This document shows, piece by piece, positions 1 through 8,800 of a stretch of DNA of 18,548 nt (its first letter is position 1; every line of letters starts with the position of its first letter). The DNA comes from Tieghemiomyces parasiticus (taxonomy: Eukaryota; Kickxellomycota; Dimargaritomycetes; Dimargaritales; Dimargaritaceae), in the NCBI GenBank assembly GCA_027575765.1, contig JANBPT010000937.1:1-18548 (forward strand). The letters run 5' to 3'. Both the position numbers and the translations under genes were made by a program. Below the pieces are notes generated by a model that saw only the letters and a program-made list of their open reading frames with translations, had not been told where the DNA came from and did not search any database.

Positions 1-237
1 TTCGAAAAGGCCGAACTTGGCACTTTCCTAACTCCGATCCTAGTGCCCCACGAGTTGTCCAAGGCCATTCTCGACGCCGTGGCTTCCGAAACCGACCAGC
101 AAGTCAAATTGCCCTTCTACACCACCCTCCTTCCCTTAATGTCCGCCTTGCCCATTCCGGTCAAAAAATTCTTACACCGGTTCTCGGCCGCCGACACAGC
201 CATGGATGGGTTCGCCAAAGCAGTCGACAATATCTAA
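1..237 (+). CDS. Short-chain dehydrogenase/reductase, C-terminal end (partial)
   Basis: Frame 1 is open from the first base of the window and ends in TAA at 235-237, giving the last 78 residues of a protein whose 5' part lies outside. The sequence matches the C-terminal end of membrane-associated SDRs of the SDR16C type (retinol dehydrogenase 10 / DHRS3 / 17-beta-HSD11-like). It has a segment reading LSKAILDAVASE, where these enzymes have a 'xxVAxxIxxAI' helix, then KLPFYTTLLPLMSALPI, the hydrophobic Leu/Pro-rich stretch typical of their C-terminus, and a closing segment around MDGFAKAV. The catalytic Tyr-x3-Lys and the Rossmann glycine motif would lie upstream, so activity and substrate cannot be judged. 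Known of the family: NAD(P)-dependent oxidation or reduction of retinoids, steroids or long-chain lipids at the ER or lipid droplets. The subfamily is inferred from this tail alone. Confidence 0.6.
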   Translation, partial: FEKAELGTFLTPILVPHELSKAILDAVASETDQQVKLPFYTTLLPLMSALPIPVKKFLHRFSAADTAMDGFAKAVDNI

Positions 238-1498
238 GGAATTTGGGTGGTACGATGGAGGTCATGGATCGTCCATTCTGCGTCACCGGCCCTGGGTGGA
301 CCCACTTTGGACCGACGAAGATCTGGGTGACCTGCTCGATGGACCAATTTTAGCAGCCGACATGGCCACCCCGTGACCAGCGGTTTCGATTGATCCCACT
401 TAGCATTTCTACCCCGCGCCCGCCCATGGCCCGAATCACACTATTTCTATTCATCACAGTGAATCTGGGTGATTGGGCGGGGTGTTCCCACTTTTGTGTC
501 ACCTTGTGGGGGGGGAAGGAAGTGCGCAGCATCAGTTTGATGGCAGACTTGCTCCAACCCTGCTCTCGCCCCAGTTCATTTTAGAGCCGTGGGCGTATTT
601 CACTTGAAGAGATTTAGGTACACTTTACACGTTAGGGGTGCTACCTGCTTCTGGAAGGGCCTCTTGTCTATCCACTGGCATTGGGCAACTGCTCCACAAT
701 AATTAAATTGTTTTTTTATAGCCCAAGTTCATCACCACGGAGGTATGGCTCCTTGTAGCTCTCTATCCACGATTACAATATTCGCATTCACCTGCTCTTT
801 TCATTTATATTTTTCTTTGAGCTCGAGCTTTCCGCTTGTGCTTCTTCCGCCTTCAGCAGTGTGGTTGCGTCACCATGTACTACTTGGCTGACCGAGCAGC
901 GCTCGATGCGACGTTGACGCCAGTGTTCACATCCACACCCGCCAGTCGACGGCCGGTGTAACGAACACGACCGCCACCTGTACCTCCCTTGGCGCTTCTG
1001 CTCATGGACCCACCCTTTCTCCCTCTCTCTTTCCGAGCTGCAGCCCAGCTCTCCATCGTTGTTGTTTATGACTACCCTCACGACAGGGTCTCGCCGCATA
1101 TCCCTTCAAAGACATCATATTTTCCTCGATATGGCCTGATGCCTCGCCACTTAACTGTGCAAAGCTGAATTGAGGGAGGGGAGCGACAAGGCTCCCCGCC
1201 CTCCACAGACGCCGGGGCTTGAGAGGTCCCACGGCCATATAAAACACTCCGCGATCGCGCCTACTGGGACCTAAATCTGATCATAGGCTCTATACATATA
1301 TATATATATTTCATGTGCATAAATATTTTGACGGCTATTCCTCAATTCAACGTAGTTGCCCAAGGTCACATCTGTTGCGCTTAACTTGTGGACATCGTGT
1401 TTCCCACCGTTATCTATACCGCACTGAGATCTGACCGCTCTTGCATCCTCACCTACCTTCTACGTCCTGGGCCCCATTCAATCGTAAAGCCAATTAAC
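238..1498. other. Intergenic, 3' flank of the dehydrogenase and 5' region of the two-pass membrane protein gene
   Basis: No convincing gene is seen on either strand; the open frames here are short, overlap one another and lack family-like sequence. A weak ATTAAA at 702-707 followed by a T run could be the dehydrogenase poly(A) signal, but it is 465 nt past the stop codon. The last 250 bases (about 1250-1498) become AT-richer, contain a TA dinucleotide run and probably include the promoter and leader of the next gene. No tRNA or rRNA pattern was found by eye. Confidence 0.5.
1296..1309. repeat. AT dinucleotide microsatellite
   Basis: An alternating A/T run of about seven AT units lies roughly 190 nt upstream of the ATG at 1499. 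It is a simple repeat and might also serve as an AT-rich promoter element; nothing in the sequence decides this. Confidence 0.6.
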
Positions 1499-1977
1499 AT
1501 GGGCCTCTTTGACAAATTCGTACCGCAGGGTAGCAGGTCCCGTGGCCGTGGTATCATCCTGGGCATGCTGCTCTTTTTCAGCATTGCGGCGTTGGTTCTT
1601 GGTATCTTTGGCATCTTCTTCCGCAGTGACCGAAAATACGTATACTACATCGCATTTGGCTTCAGTTTCTGGTTCATCTTCGCCGTGACCTTCTGGTTTG
1701 TAAGTAGCCTACACGCGCCCGGCTAGTTTACAGTACCGGCTGGCCCGACCGCCGACACTTTGGAGCGAGCCACCCCCGCCATAACTCACTCACCCGACTA
1801 ACTTTACCTCCGTAACCCCCTGCCTGCTACTTCACTTTTACCACTCAGCAATACCGTCGCCGTAACCGCCCTGTCCTTATGGCAGGGCCGATGCCGCCCC
1901 AACCAGTGAACTATCACCCTACCTACGATGCCTACGGCCGCCCCATGGGCCCCCCGCAGCCCGCCTACCGGGTATAA
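1499..1977 (+). CDS. Small two-pass membrane protein with Pro/Tyr-rich tail (2 exons)
   Basis: Join 1499..1699 and 1849..1977, 109 residues. I chose the ATG at 1499 because no upstream ATG is in frame and the context is good (AAC before, G after). The intron (1700-1848, 149 nt) starts GTAAGT, has a CTAAC branch-like site at 1798-1802 and ends CACTCAG. It is phase 0 and restores a clean frame to TAA at 1975-1977. The protein has a short basic N-terminus (residues 1-18, with SRSRGRG), a first membrane span at about 19-41, a tight RSDRK turn at 42-46 and a second span at about 47-67 rich in Phe, Trp and Tyr. After that come a basic QYRRRNR segment and a tail of about 35 residues rich in Pro, Tyr and Met. 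Both ends are probably cytosolic (positive-inside rule). There are no cysteines and no catalytic motif. I do not recognise the family. The intron falls exactly at the end of the second span. Confidence 0.75.
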
Positions 1978-2639
1978 TGCGGCACACCATCCAGGTGGGC
2001 CCAGTACGGACGGCGCTGCGTTCGTACGGCGGCCAGCGCGACGTGCCTTGATATATCTGTAAACTACCCTTCTAGCACATCACAAAGCAGGGCGCCAAGG
2101 GGCTGGTCGCACCTTTTTGTTTGTTCGTCTGTTTGTTTTCATGCCCAATAAACCTGGTTACAGTTACAAAGCTACCGAGAGAGGTAAAAACAACGGCCTG
2201 TTAAAGTAGACGTCACACCGGCGTCGTGGGGCAGTGGGTTCCCCAACATTGTGTGAGTATTGCTGAGGTCCGTCTAGGCCAACTTAGCGGTACCCGGGAA
2301 AGCCGGGGACATGTACAGTTAGCCCATGTAGGCGGGTACCAGGAAACGAACGACGCTAGAATTCAGCTTGCCTAGCCAACGACCGGTTCAACGGCAGTGC
2401 AACGTAGTGGCGGGGGGTTGGCATTTCGTCGTGTCTACCTGGACCACGAACCTGCAAAGCAAGAGCAGTGTACCAGGGGCATACGTTTGGCGCGGACTAC
2501 CTTCTTCAACCACCATTTGTCCACATTAGCGAAATCCTTACCCTGTCCCGGTGTGTCTCGTTCGCCGCATTTCGCACCCCGCGTGGCACAACCTAGTCCC
2601 GGTCTGTTTAGTGTCCGTGGCCTTCGTGGAGTAGACAAC
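1978..2639 (+). other. 3' UTR of the two-pass protein gene and 5' flank of the FRA10AC1 gene
   Basis: The first ~175 nt hold a TTTG/TTCG-rich tract (about 2115-2139) and an AATAAA signal. The rest (about 2180-2639) is the presumed promoter and leader of the next gene. The frame leading into the FRA10AC1 start is open upstream to 2397, but it contains no ATG before 2640. Confidence 0.5.
2147..2152 (+). terminator. Poly(A) signal AATAAA
   Basis: A canonical AATAAA lies 170 nt after the stop of the two-pass membrane protein gene, directly after a T/G-rich stretch. It is in the right place and on the right strand for 3' end formation of that transcript. Confidence 0.6.
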
Positions 2640-3747
2640 ATGGATGCCTCCTGCCGTCCCAATCGAATCCAGCGGTCGAGCCGCACCGACCGTTCGCGTA
2701 GCCCCCGGAGCCACGAGGGGGAACGTGCACGGGATCACCCGTCGCCCAGGGTAAGCGGTGTCAACTGGCCTCCAGCTAGCGGCTGCCTGCATGGACGGAG
2801 ATTGATATTTCTGTGGCCTTAACCTGTCTCTATATCTACCCTTCCCCCTCTTCTTCCCCTTAGGACGCCCGGACCCGATCTCGGCACCACCGTGCCCACC
2901 AGCGGGTCATTGCGCCACCGCCTGGGCCTGTCAATGAGGAAACTATCCTGCGCCAGAACCACCGGTAGGTTGGTCGCAGGATGGAAGCTACACCGCACCA
3001 CGTGATCCGGCTGTCGCACAAAGCGAACAGTGTATCTGGAGTGTCAGAGCAGCTGTTCGATGGACATGGTAAACTCACATAATTATTACTGCCTTGGCCT
3101 GACCATCGCCCCGCTGCCCGTCCCCTCCCCACACCATCCCACCGCCGGTCGTCTGACTTCTACGCTCCGCACCCACGTTACCGCCTACAGCTTCCTACGG
3201 GACGAGGACGAGGACCCGGCTGCTCTGCCTTGGGAGGAACGGGTGGCGCGTCGGTACTACGACCAGCTTTATCGGGAGTACTGCCTCTGCGAGCTGCGTC
3301 GGTACAAGGAAGGCAAGGTAAGGTACACGGGCCGCTGGTTAAGCTACCTAGACTCTGCTACTAGACTCCAGCCTGCTCGAATAATGTACTGCAAACCCTG
3401 GCGGACCGTAATACCCACCCCTCTCTCTCTGTCCGCCATTTCACACTCGCCCATCTTCGGACCAGCTGGCCATGCGTTGGCGTACGGAAGCGGAAGTGCT
3501 CAGCGGCAAGGGCGAGTCGGTGTGTGCGGCGCTGCGCTGTACGTCACAGGAGGACCTCCGCAGCTGGGAGGTACCATTTGACTACGTCGAGACTGGGCGG
3601 CCGCAGCGAGCCCTGGTGAAGCTGCGACTATGTCCGTCGTGCTCAGCCAAACTCCACCACGGCCGCCGGCCAGCCCCAACATCCCTGCCCAGTCCCCCGC
3701 GGTACGACACCGCCGCCGGGCGTGATCCCGCTAGCACGCAACCGTAA
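2640..3747 (+). CDS. FRA10AC1: FRA10AC1-family protein, spliceosome-associated (4 exons)
   Basis: Join 2640..2750, 2864..2964, 3191..3317 and 3466..3747, 206 residues. All introns are GT-AG (113, 226 and 148 nt; GTAAGC, GTAGGT and GTAAGG donors) and the frame is kept across phases 0, 2 and 0. Residues 64-113 carry the family core: ETILRQNHR joined across intron 2 to FLRDEDED, then PWEERVARRYYDQLYREYC and RRYKEGK. Exon 4 continues with MRWRTEAEVLSGKG, SWEVPFDYVE (146-155) and ALVKLRLCPSCSAKL. Two cysteine pairs, C133-x4-C138 and C169-x2-C172, probably bind zinc. The Fra10Ac1 family is known as a nuclear protein found with the spliceosomal C complex; its biochemical role is poorly defined. The first 60 residues are basic with several RS/SR dipeptides. 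Compared with the human protein, the N-terminal region ahead of the NHRFL motif looks much shorter. The start at 2640 is the only in-frame ATG in exon 1 before the core and has AAC/G context. Exon 1 is the least certain part. Confidence 0.85.
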
Positions 3748-4532
3748 ACAGTTCGACTGACCCGCCGCCACAAACCTGACGACGAGGGGCCGCACGCCAT
3801 TCTCTGCGAATCTCTCTCTCTGTGTGTGTGTGTGTGCCCCTCTGGGTCATGAGGCCTGGCCTGGATGACCACGGCGCGCGCAGTCACATGCTCAACCGTG
3901 CGTAGTAACATTTTATACTTCCACGCCCCATGCTCGTCGGTGGATGCCCCACGCCTTTGCACCCCCGGCCCTCCCCCCCCACGTTGTCCTGTAGCAAACT
4001 TTTTAATCAATAATGGGTAATTACCTTGCTTGGCTGGCCCCCCTCGATGCTACCGAAATTGCTCTGGCAGAAGGAATGGCACCCCAGCGGTTCCTAAATA
4101 GAAGTTGGACCAGTCGCCCCGATTGATGCTCGCTTCGGAGCCTTCGCGGTGCACACTCCCGTCCAGCCGGTCTCAGGTTAGAGCGCCGACGCTGCAGCAG
4201 ACCGGGCAATCAGACCAACAGTGAACACCCATCCCCACTCCTCCACGCCTGCTCTAGAGGAGCTGGCCAGCCTAGGGATCACCCCCACGGACCAACGACA
4301 CACACACACACGAAGACACCCACACCCGGTTTATCCGAGCCTGTCGGACAGCCCTTACTGCTGGTCCATCGCAAGCGGCAAGGAGTGCCAGTTAGAGGCA
4401 AGCCCGCCATTTCGATGCTGGCCATACCTCCAGGCCGGAGCACCCAAGCCGCCATGGGCCGGCTGGTGGCTTCCCCGCACCTCCCCAGCACTTGACAGAG
4501 CTTCGCGCCCTTCCGCCAGGTTGGCAGTTTAA
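3748..4532. other. Non-coding stretch downstream of FRA10AC1
   Basis: This contains the presumed FRA10AC1 3' UTR with a CT/TG simple repeat, a TTTTAATCAATAAT stretch near 4000-4013 that may work as an AT-rich end-processing site, and a CA run near 4298-4310. Minus-strand frames at 4279-4536 and 4363-4530 are open for 55-85 codons but have no recognisable motif and no clear acceptor; I do not call them. No tRNA fold was found. Confidence 0.45.
3811..3836. repeat. Compound (TC)n(TG)n microsatellite
   Basis: Five TC units run directly into eight TG units. It sits 64 nt after the FRA10AC1 stop codon, so it is probably in the 3' UTR of that gene. Confidence 0.85.
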
Positions 4533-4847
4533 TCACTGGATTGGATGCCTCCTCCCTGTCGATTCAGCAATGAATGGCGAGCGAGGCAGTTGGCACACTG
4601 GTGCCTCCCTGTCCGTACCTTGGGGGGCGTTAGGGAGGAGGAGGGAGGGGGAGGAGACGGGCTGGGCCAGTGGTGGCGGCGGGGTCGTTGTGGGGAGGTG
4701 AGGCCGTTGTGGGGAGGCGGGCATGCAGGGGTGGGCAGGTTCCTCTGTGATGGTCCCGGCATGATTGCCCGGGGGCAGTAGGGGAAAGAGGGCGGCGGAG
4801 GGCACGGCGACCAGCACCATCACTGCCAGGCGTAGAGCGCGAGCCAT
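4533..4847 (-). CDS. Possible small secreted protein (doubtful)
   Basis: On the minus strand an ATG at 4847 opens a 104-codon frame ending at 4533. It starts with a signal-peptide-like segment: MARALR, then LAVMVLVAVPSAALF (hydrophobic, small residues near the end), followed by a Pro/Thr/Ser-rich stretch and a closing part with only a few Cys. The frame contains an AAG/GTACGG donor-like site at 4618 and a CTGAAT...GACAG acceptor-like site ending at 4556. These would remove 63 nt without changing the stop, so the exon structure is open. Against it: the start context is weak (T at -3), the tail is low-complexity and could simply reflect pyrimidine-rich DNA, and a second minus-strand frame also runs through part of the region. 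Treat it as a candidate effector-like protein only. Confidence 0.25.
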   Translation of the reverse strand: MARALRLAVMVLVAVPSAALFPLLPPGNHAGTITEEPAHPCMPASPQRPHLPTTTPPPPLAQPVSSPSLLLPNAPQGTDREAPVCQLPRSPFIAESTGRRHPIQ

Positions 4848-4899
4848 GCACTTCTCCCCCCCGCGTGGGTGGCGGTGTGGGAAGCGCAGGCTGGAAATG

Positions 4900-5850
4900 C
4901 TGCGGGGTGTGTGGGTGGCCCTGGGCACGGCTGCCAGGCGACAGGCCCCCACCACCACGCACAAATCTGCCGGGCACGCGGCCAAGGAAACCAAGGGCGC
5001 CAGTCCAGCAGCTAAGCCCTGTAGATTAAGACGACCGCCAATATTGCCCTCCCGCTATTTCCCACCCTGGCTCCATCATATTACCTGCTTTTGTGGGTTT
5101 TTTTTCTTTTCTTCGCACACCGTCCGTCCTCTGCTGGGTAGGCACAGGCCCACACTATTGGAGGCATACAGCGCATACAGCTCCCCTCCCCACGCCTCGA
5201 ACCCTGCTGCCCCCTCCGCTCTCACCAAGTATCCCTTGTGAGCCAACGTTTGGCCGTCCTTACTTAACCCCGTGCCCACGTCGGACCCCTCCGTCACCAG
5301 CCGGTTCCTATCCTGCGCACAGCCCGGCCACCCCCACAGCTCCGGCCAACCTGCGCTTATCCCTGGCTGCTGAGTCCATCCGTCGATTCCCCCCTCCTCC
5401 CCATTCCATCACCGCCGCCGCACAGCCCGCTGCTCTACTTGTATTCCACCGCCCACCCGCTTCCTCTCTTCGTCCGCTTTGCCCACCGCCGTCAGCACCC
5501 CGAGCGCTAAGCCCGCCGTTTGTTTTTACCGGTCGCTCCGTCCAGCTACTTCACTGCCGGTCCAGGGCAACGCCACCCGCACAACTCGCCCGTGAACCAC
5601 CGAACCACGATCGCTTGCCTCCACCTCTTACTCAACTGCTAGCCATCCCCGATTTCGCCCGTCTCCATTTCTTGCTTCGTTGGCTCTCAGCCGCGGCACC
5701 TCAGTGCCGACGTAACGCTCTTTGTAGCCCCCCCAGTCGCCCATCGAACACGCCACGCGGGCGCCGTCGTCCACACGCGTTTGGCCTTGAATTCCCCTTC
5801 TCAGGTTCGTCTATCTATCGGTATCATCCGTCCCCACCCGTCCGATTGTC
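4900..5850 (+). promoter_or_regulatory. ATG-free, pyrimidine-rich promoter/5' leader of the Rim15-like kinase gene
   Basis: From 4900 to 5850 I found no ATG triplet on the plus strand in any frame; the last one before the kinase start is at 4897-4899. The stretch is rich in C and CT, with a T run at 5100-5106, as is common in fungal promoters and leaders. An acceptor-like CTTCTCAG ends at 5814, so a leader intron is possible. A 317-codon frame (5093-6046) with no ATG runs through it and overlaps the kinase start in another frame. It is Pro/Ser/Arg-rich and looks like a by-product of composition. The missing ATGs mean a scanning ribosome starting anywhere in this leader would reach 5851 first, which supports that start codon. 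Confidence 0.5.
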
Positions 5851-8800
5851 ATGGACCCACCGGCTACCCCGCCGCAGTCCTCGTCGTCCTCACCCCCGCA
5901 GCGGTCGGCCGGCCCCGGCAGTGTACCAACCCATCGCAGCCCATGCCCGCCGTTCCCCAGTCCCGTGGCCAACGCCTCTACCTCGTCCTCCCCGGGAATT
6001 CTGCGACGCCAATCACTACAACCCGTCGCCCTCGGCCCCCCGTTAGCCTCGCCCACGGCCTTCCGGGCCCCCCTCTCGCCGCTGGGCTGGCCCGGTAAAC
6101 CCTTGCTGCGCCAAATGTCCGCCGACGCCGCTACTCCCATCCCGTCTCCCGTTCGCTCTGATACTCCGCAATCCCTCCTGCGCCGCGACAACCGTCCGCG
6201 TCCCACGGCGGCGGTGTCGGGTAAGTCCCCCGCGGAGAACATACGGCTCTCCCCATTCCAGGTTGTCTACCCGCATTCGCGGCCGCCCCCGCCCACCGAG
6301 CGCAGCTACAGTCTGGACGAGGATCGACCTACCGCCCGCAACGGCGCCCCCTTTCACGGTCCCCGCGAACATCTCCGGCCAGTACGCAGCTTCCTCAAGA
6401 CCCTCAAATCATCCTTGCAAATCAACCCCGCCCACCGCCGCCCGGGCTCTTCCCGGTCCTCCTCCTCCAACACACCGCAGAGCCCTTTGGTTCCCTTCCC
6501 ACCTAAACACGGCTTCGCCCCGCCTTCCCCCTCGACCGCCCACACCAACCTGACCCGCCGGGCCCACTCGCGGACGGCTTCATCCGCCAAGTCCTCAGTC
6601 CACTCGCTCCCGCAGGCAATTTCGGACCGCTCATCCGTGGACACCGGCCGCCACCCGCCGCTTTCAGCCTTGCCTCGTACCCATCCGCCGCGCCCTCCTT
6701 CCCCGGTCGACCCCCGCCGGCGTAGCCAGGGTGAGGCCGCTGCCCGAGAGCGCAGCCACACCATGTCGCCCGACCCAAACAATTCCTACTTCCCCCCGTG
6801 GGCGACCACGCGCCTGAGTCGACCCACGTCCGCCCATCCGGAACCCAGCGGTGAAGCCCGGGGCACGGTGGCCTTCCACTCCGCCCCCGCTACTGGCAAA
6901 CCTGCCTCGGCCCTTCGGCCCCTATCGGTGATCCAGCCGAAGGAGCAGCTCAAGCAACAACGTAAACGCATGTCGCTGCAGCCCGCCCTGGCCGCTGCCG
7001 CCGCCGCTGCCGGCAGTGGTGACGCCCTGCCTCGCGATCTGGCTTCCAGTCTCGATACGGCCTCACTCACCACCGGCTCTTGGGCCCCGCCCGGTGATCA
7101 CGCCCGCAACCGCGCCCAACGCAACCTGGAAATCAGCACCGAGCTAGTCGATCCGCACCTGGTTCTCTGTCGCATCTGCGAGACCCATGTGCCCCGCCAG
7201 GACTTAGAAATGCACTCCGAGCACTGCGCCATAACCCAGGAGTACCAATTCCACTTGCACGCCTGCAATCGCAAGTTACGCCGTTTCCTGGCCGCCGCGG
7301 AAGCCCGCCACGCCGACTTGGTCCACGCCCGCCGCCCGGATCCCCCGGCCCAACACGCCATCGCCCTCGTGGCCCACGTGGCCGAACGCCTACTCCGGAT
7401 CGACGGCAGTCCTTTGCACTATGCGGTGCGCAAGTTTCGCAAGTACGACGCCGAGCTGGGCGCCCTGGTCGCGCCCAGCGCAGGTACCCCAGACCCCGAA
7501 ACTCTCTTCCTGGCCCACCGCGTGCTGGGCCTCCTGCGGGAAAAGCAGGCCTCGCTGGACGCCTACGACCAGCGTCTGCGTACCTGGTCGTCACCCTCGT
7601 CGAGTGGTGTACACAGCCCGGCCAGTCCGTCACACTTGACCCTCCCACCCGGCCGTAAACACCCGCTGGCGCCTTCCACCCCGGCTGCCCCACCGCCGTC
7701 TGCCGCCTGCCCATCATCGACCCAGCCCAGTAGCTCTCAGACCAACTCGAACACCAACTCTACTCGCGCCACCCATCCGCCCAGCTCCGCCTCACTGTCC
7801 AGCGGTGGTCCTGGGGCCTGGCTCAAACGCCGCAAGACCGGCAACGGTACTGACTCAACCCATTTTTCTGAATCCAGCCTAGCCGCCACCGGTGACTCTC
7901 CCCCGCTCCACAGTCCCGACACCGCGCCCGGGCCCCGCTCCTCACGCGCCCACCAGTCGTCCTTCTCAGCCGGCAGTGCCGGGTCCAGTAAGGTCATGTC
8001 TCTCTTTGCGGCCATGTTCAGGAGTGGGTTCCGCAAGACATCCAATCCGGGTTCCACCATGGCCCCGCCGCCACCAACCGCCCTGCACTCAGCGGTTTCC
8101 ACGGTCAACTCGCCCGCCGTTCCGACGCTTCCTACCAGCCCCACCCTGCAGCACTACAATCTGGGTGGCACTTCTGCCCTACCCCCACCACCAGCCCTGC
8201 CCCCTCCACCCCCGACGGCCGGGCCGCTGCACCTACCCAGCATCCGCGACTTTGAACTACTCAAGCAGATATCGCGGGGTGCCTTCGGCAAGGTCTACCT
8301 TTGCCGCAAGAAGACCACCGGCGACCTGTTCGCTATCAAGATGCTCAAGAAGGCCGACATGATCCGCAAAAATATGGTGGCCCAGGCTCTCACCGAGCGT
8401 AAGGTCCTTTCGTTGATGCGAACCCCTTACGTTGTGAAGCTCTATTACGCCTTCCACTCCACCGAGTACCTGTACCTGGTGATGGAATATTTAATCGGCG
8501 GGGATTTGGGGTCCTTGGTGCAGGGCATGGGCGGCTTCGCCCCAGCCATGGCCCGCTTTTATGCTGCCGAGACCGCTCTGGCCCTACATTATCTCCACAC
8601 CAATGGCATCATCCACCGTGACCTGAAACCCGACAACATTCTGATCGACGGCCGGGGTCACGTCAAGCTCACCGATTTTGGGCTGTCTCAGATCCGGGTG
8701 AAGGGTGCCGACCCGCGGCTGCTGGCCGCCCCTACTGCCGGTCGTGCCTACGAAGCTGGGAACGGGGCCTCCTCCGTGCCCAGCTGGCTGGCCCTGGCCA

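Noticed and set aside
4279..4536. Minus-strand 85-codon frame as a second exon of the secreted ORF
   Set aside because: No pyrimidine-rich acceptor links it in frame; its end is encoded by a CA/TG repeat, and a competing frame through the same bases is equally open.
5180..5210. GGTTCGAGG-like tRNA B box on the minus strand (near 5196)
   Set aside because: The flanking bases do not form a T-arm stem and there is no A box, anticodon arm or acceptor stem around it.
5093..6046. 317-codon plus-strand frame, Pro/Ser/Arg-rich
   Set aside because: It has no ATG start, overlaps the kinase start in another frame, and its content follows the C-rich composition of the leader. No domain is visible.
7133..7717. 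194-codon minus-strand frame inside the kinase gene
   Set aside because: It is antisense to the finger and helical region of the kinase; its Arg/Gly/Pro-rich content is what GC-rich coding DNA gives in a shadow frame.
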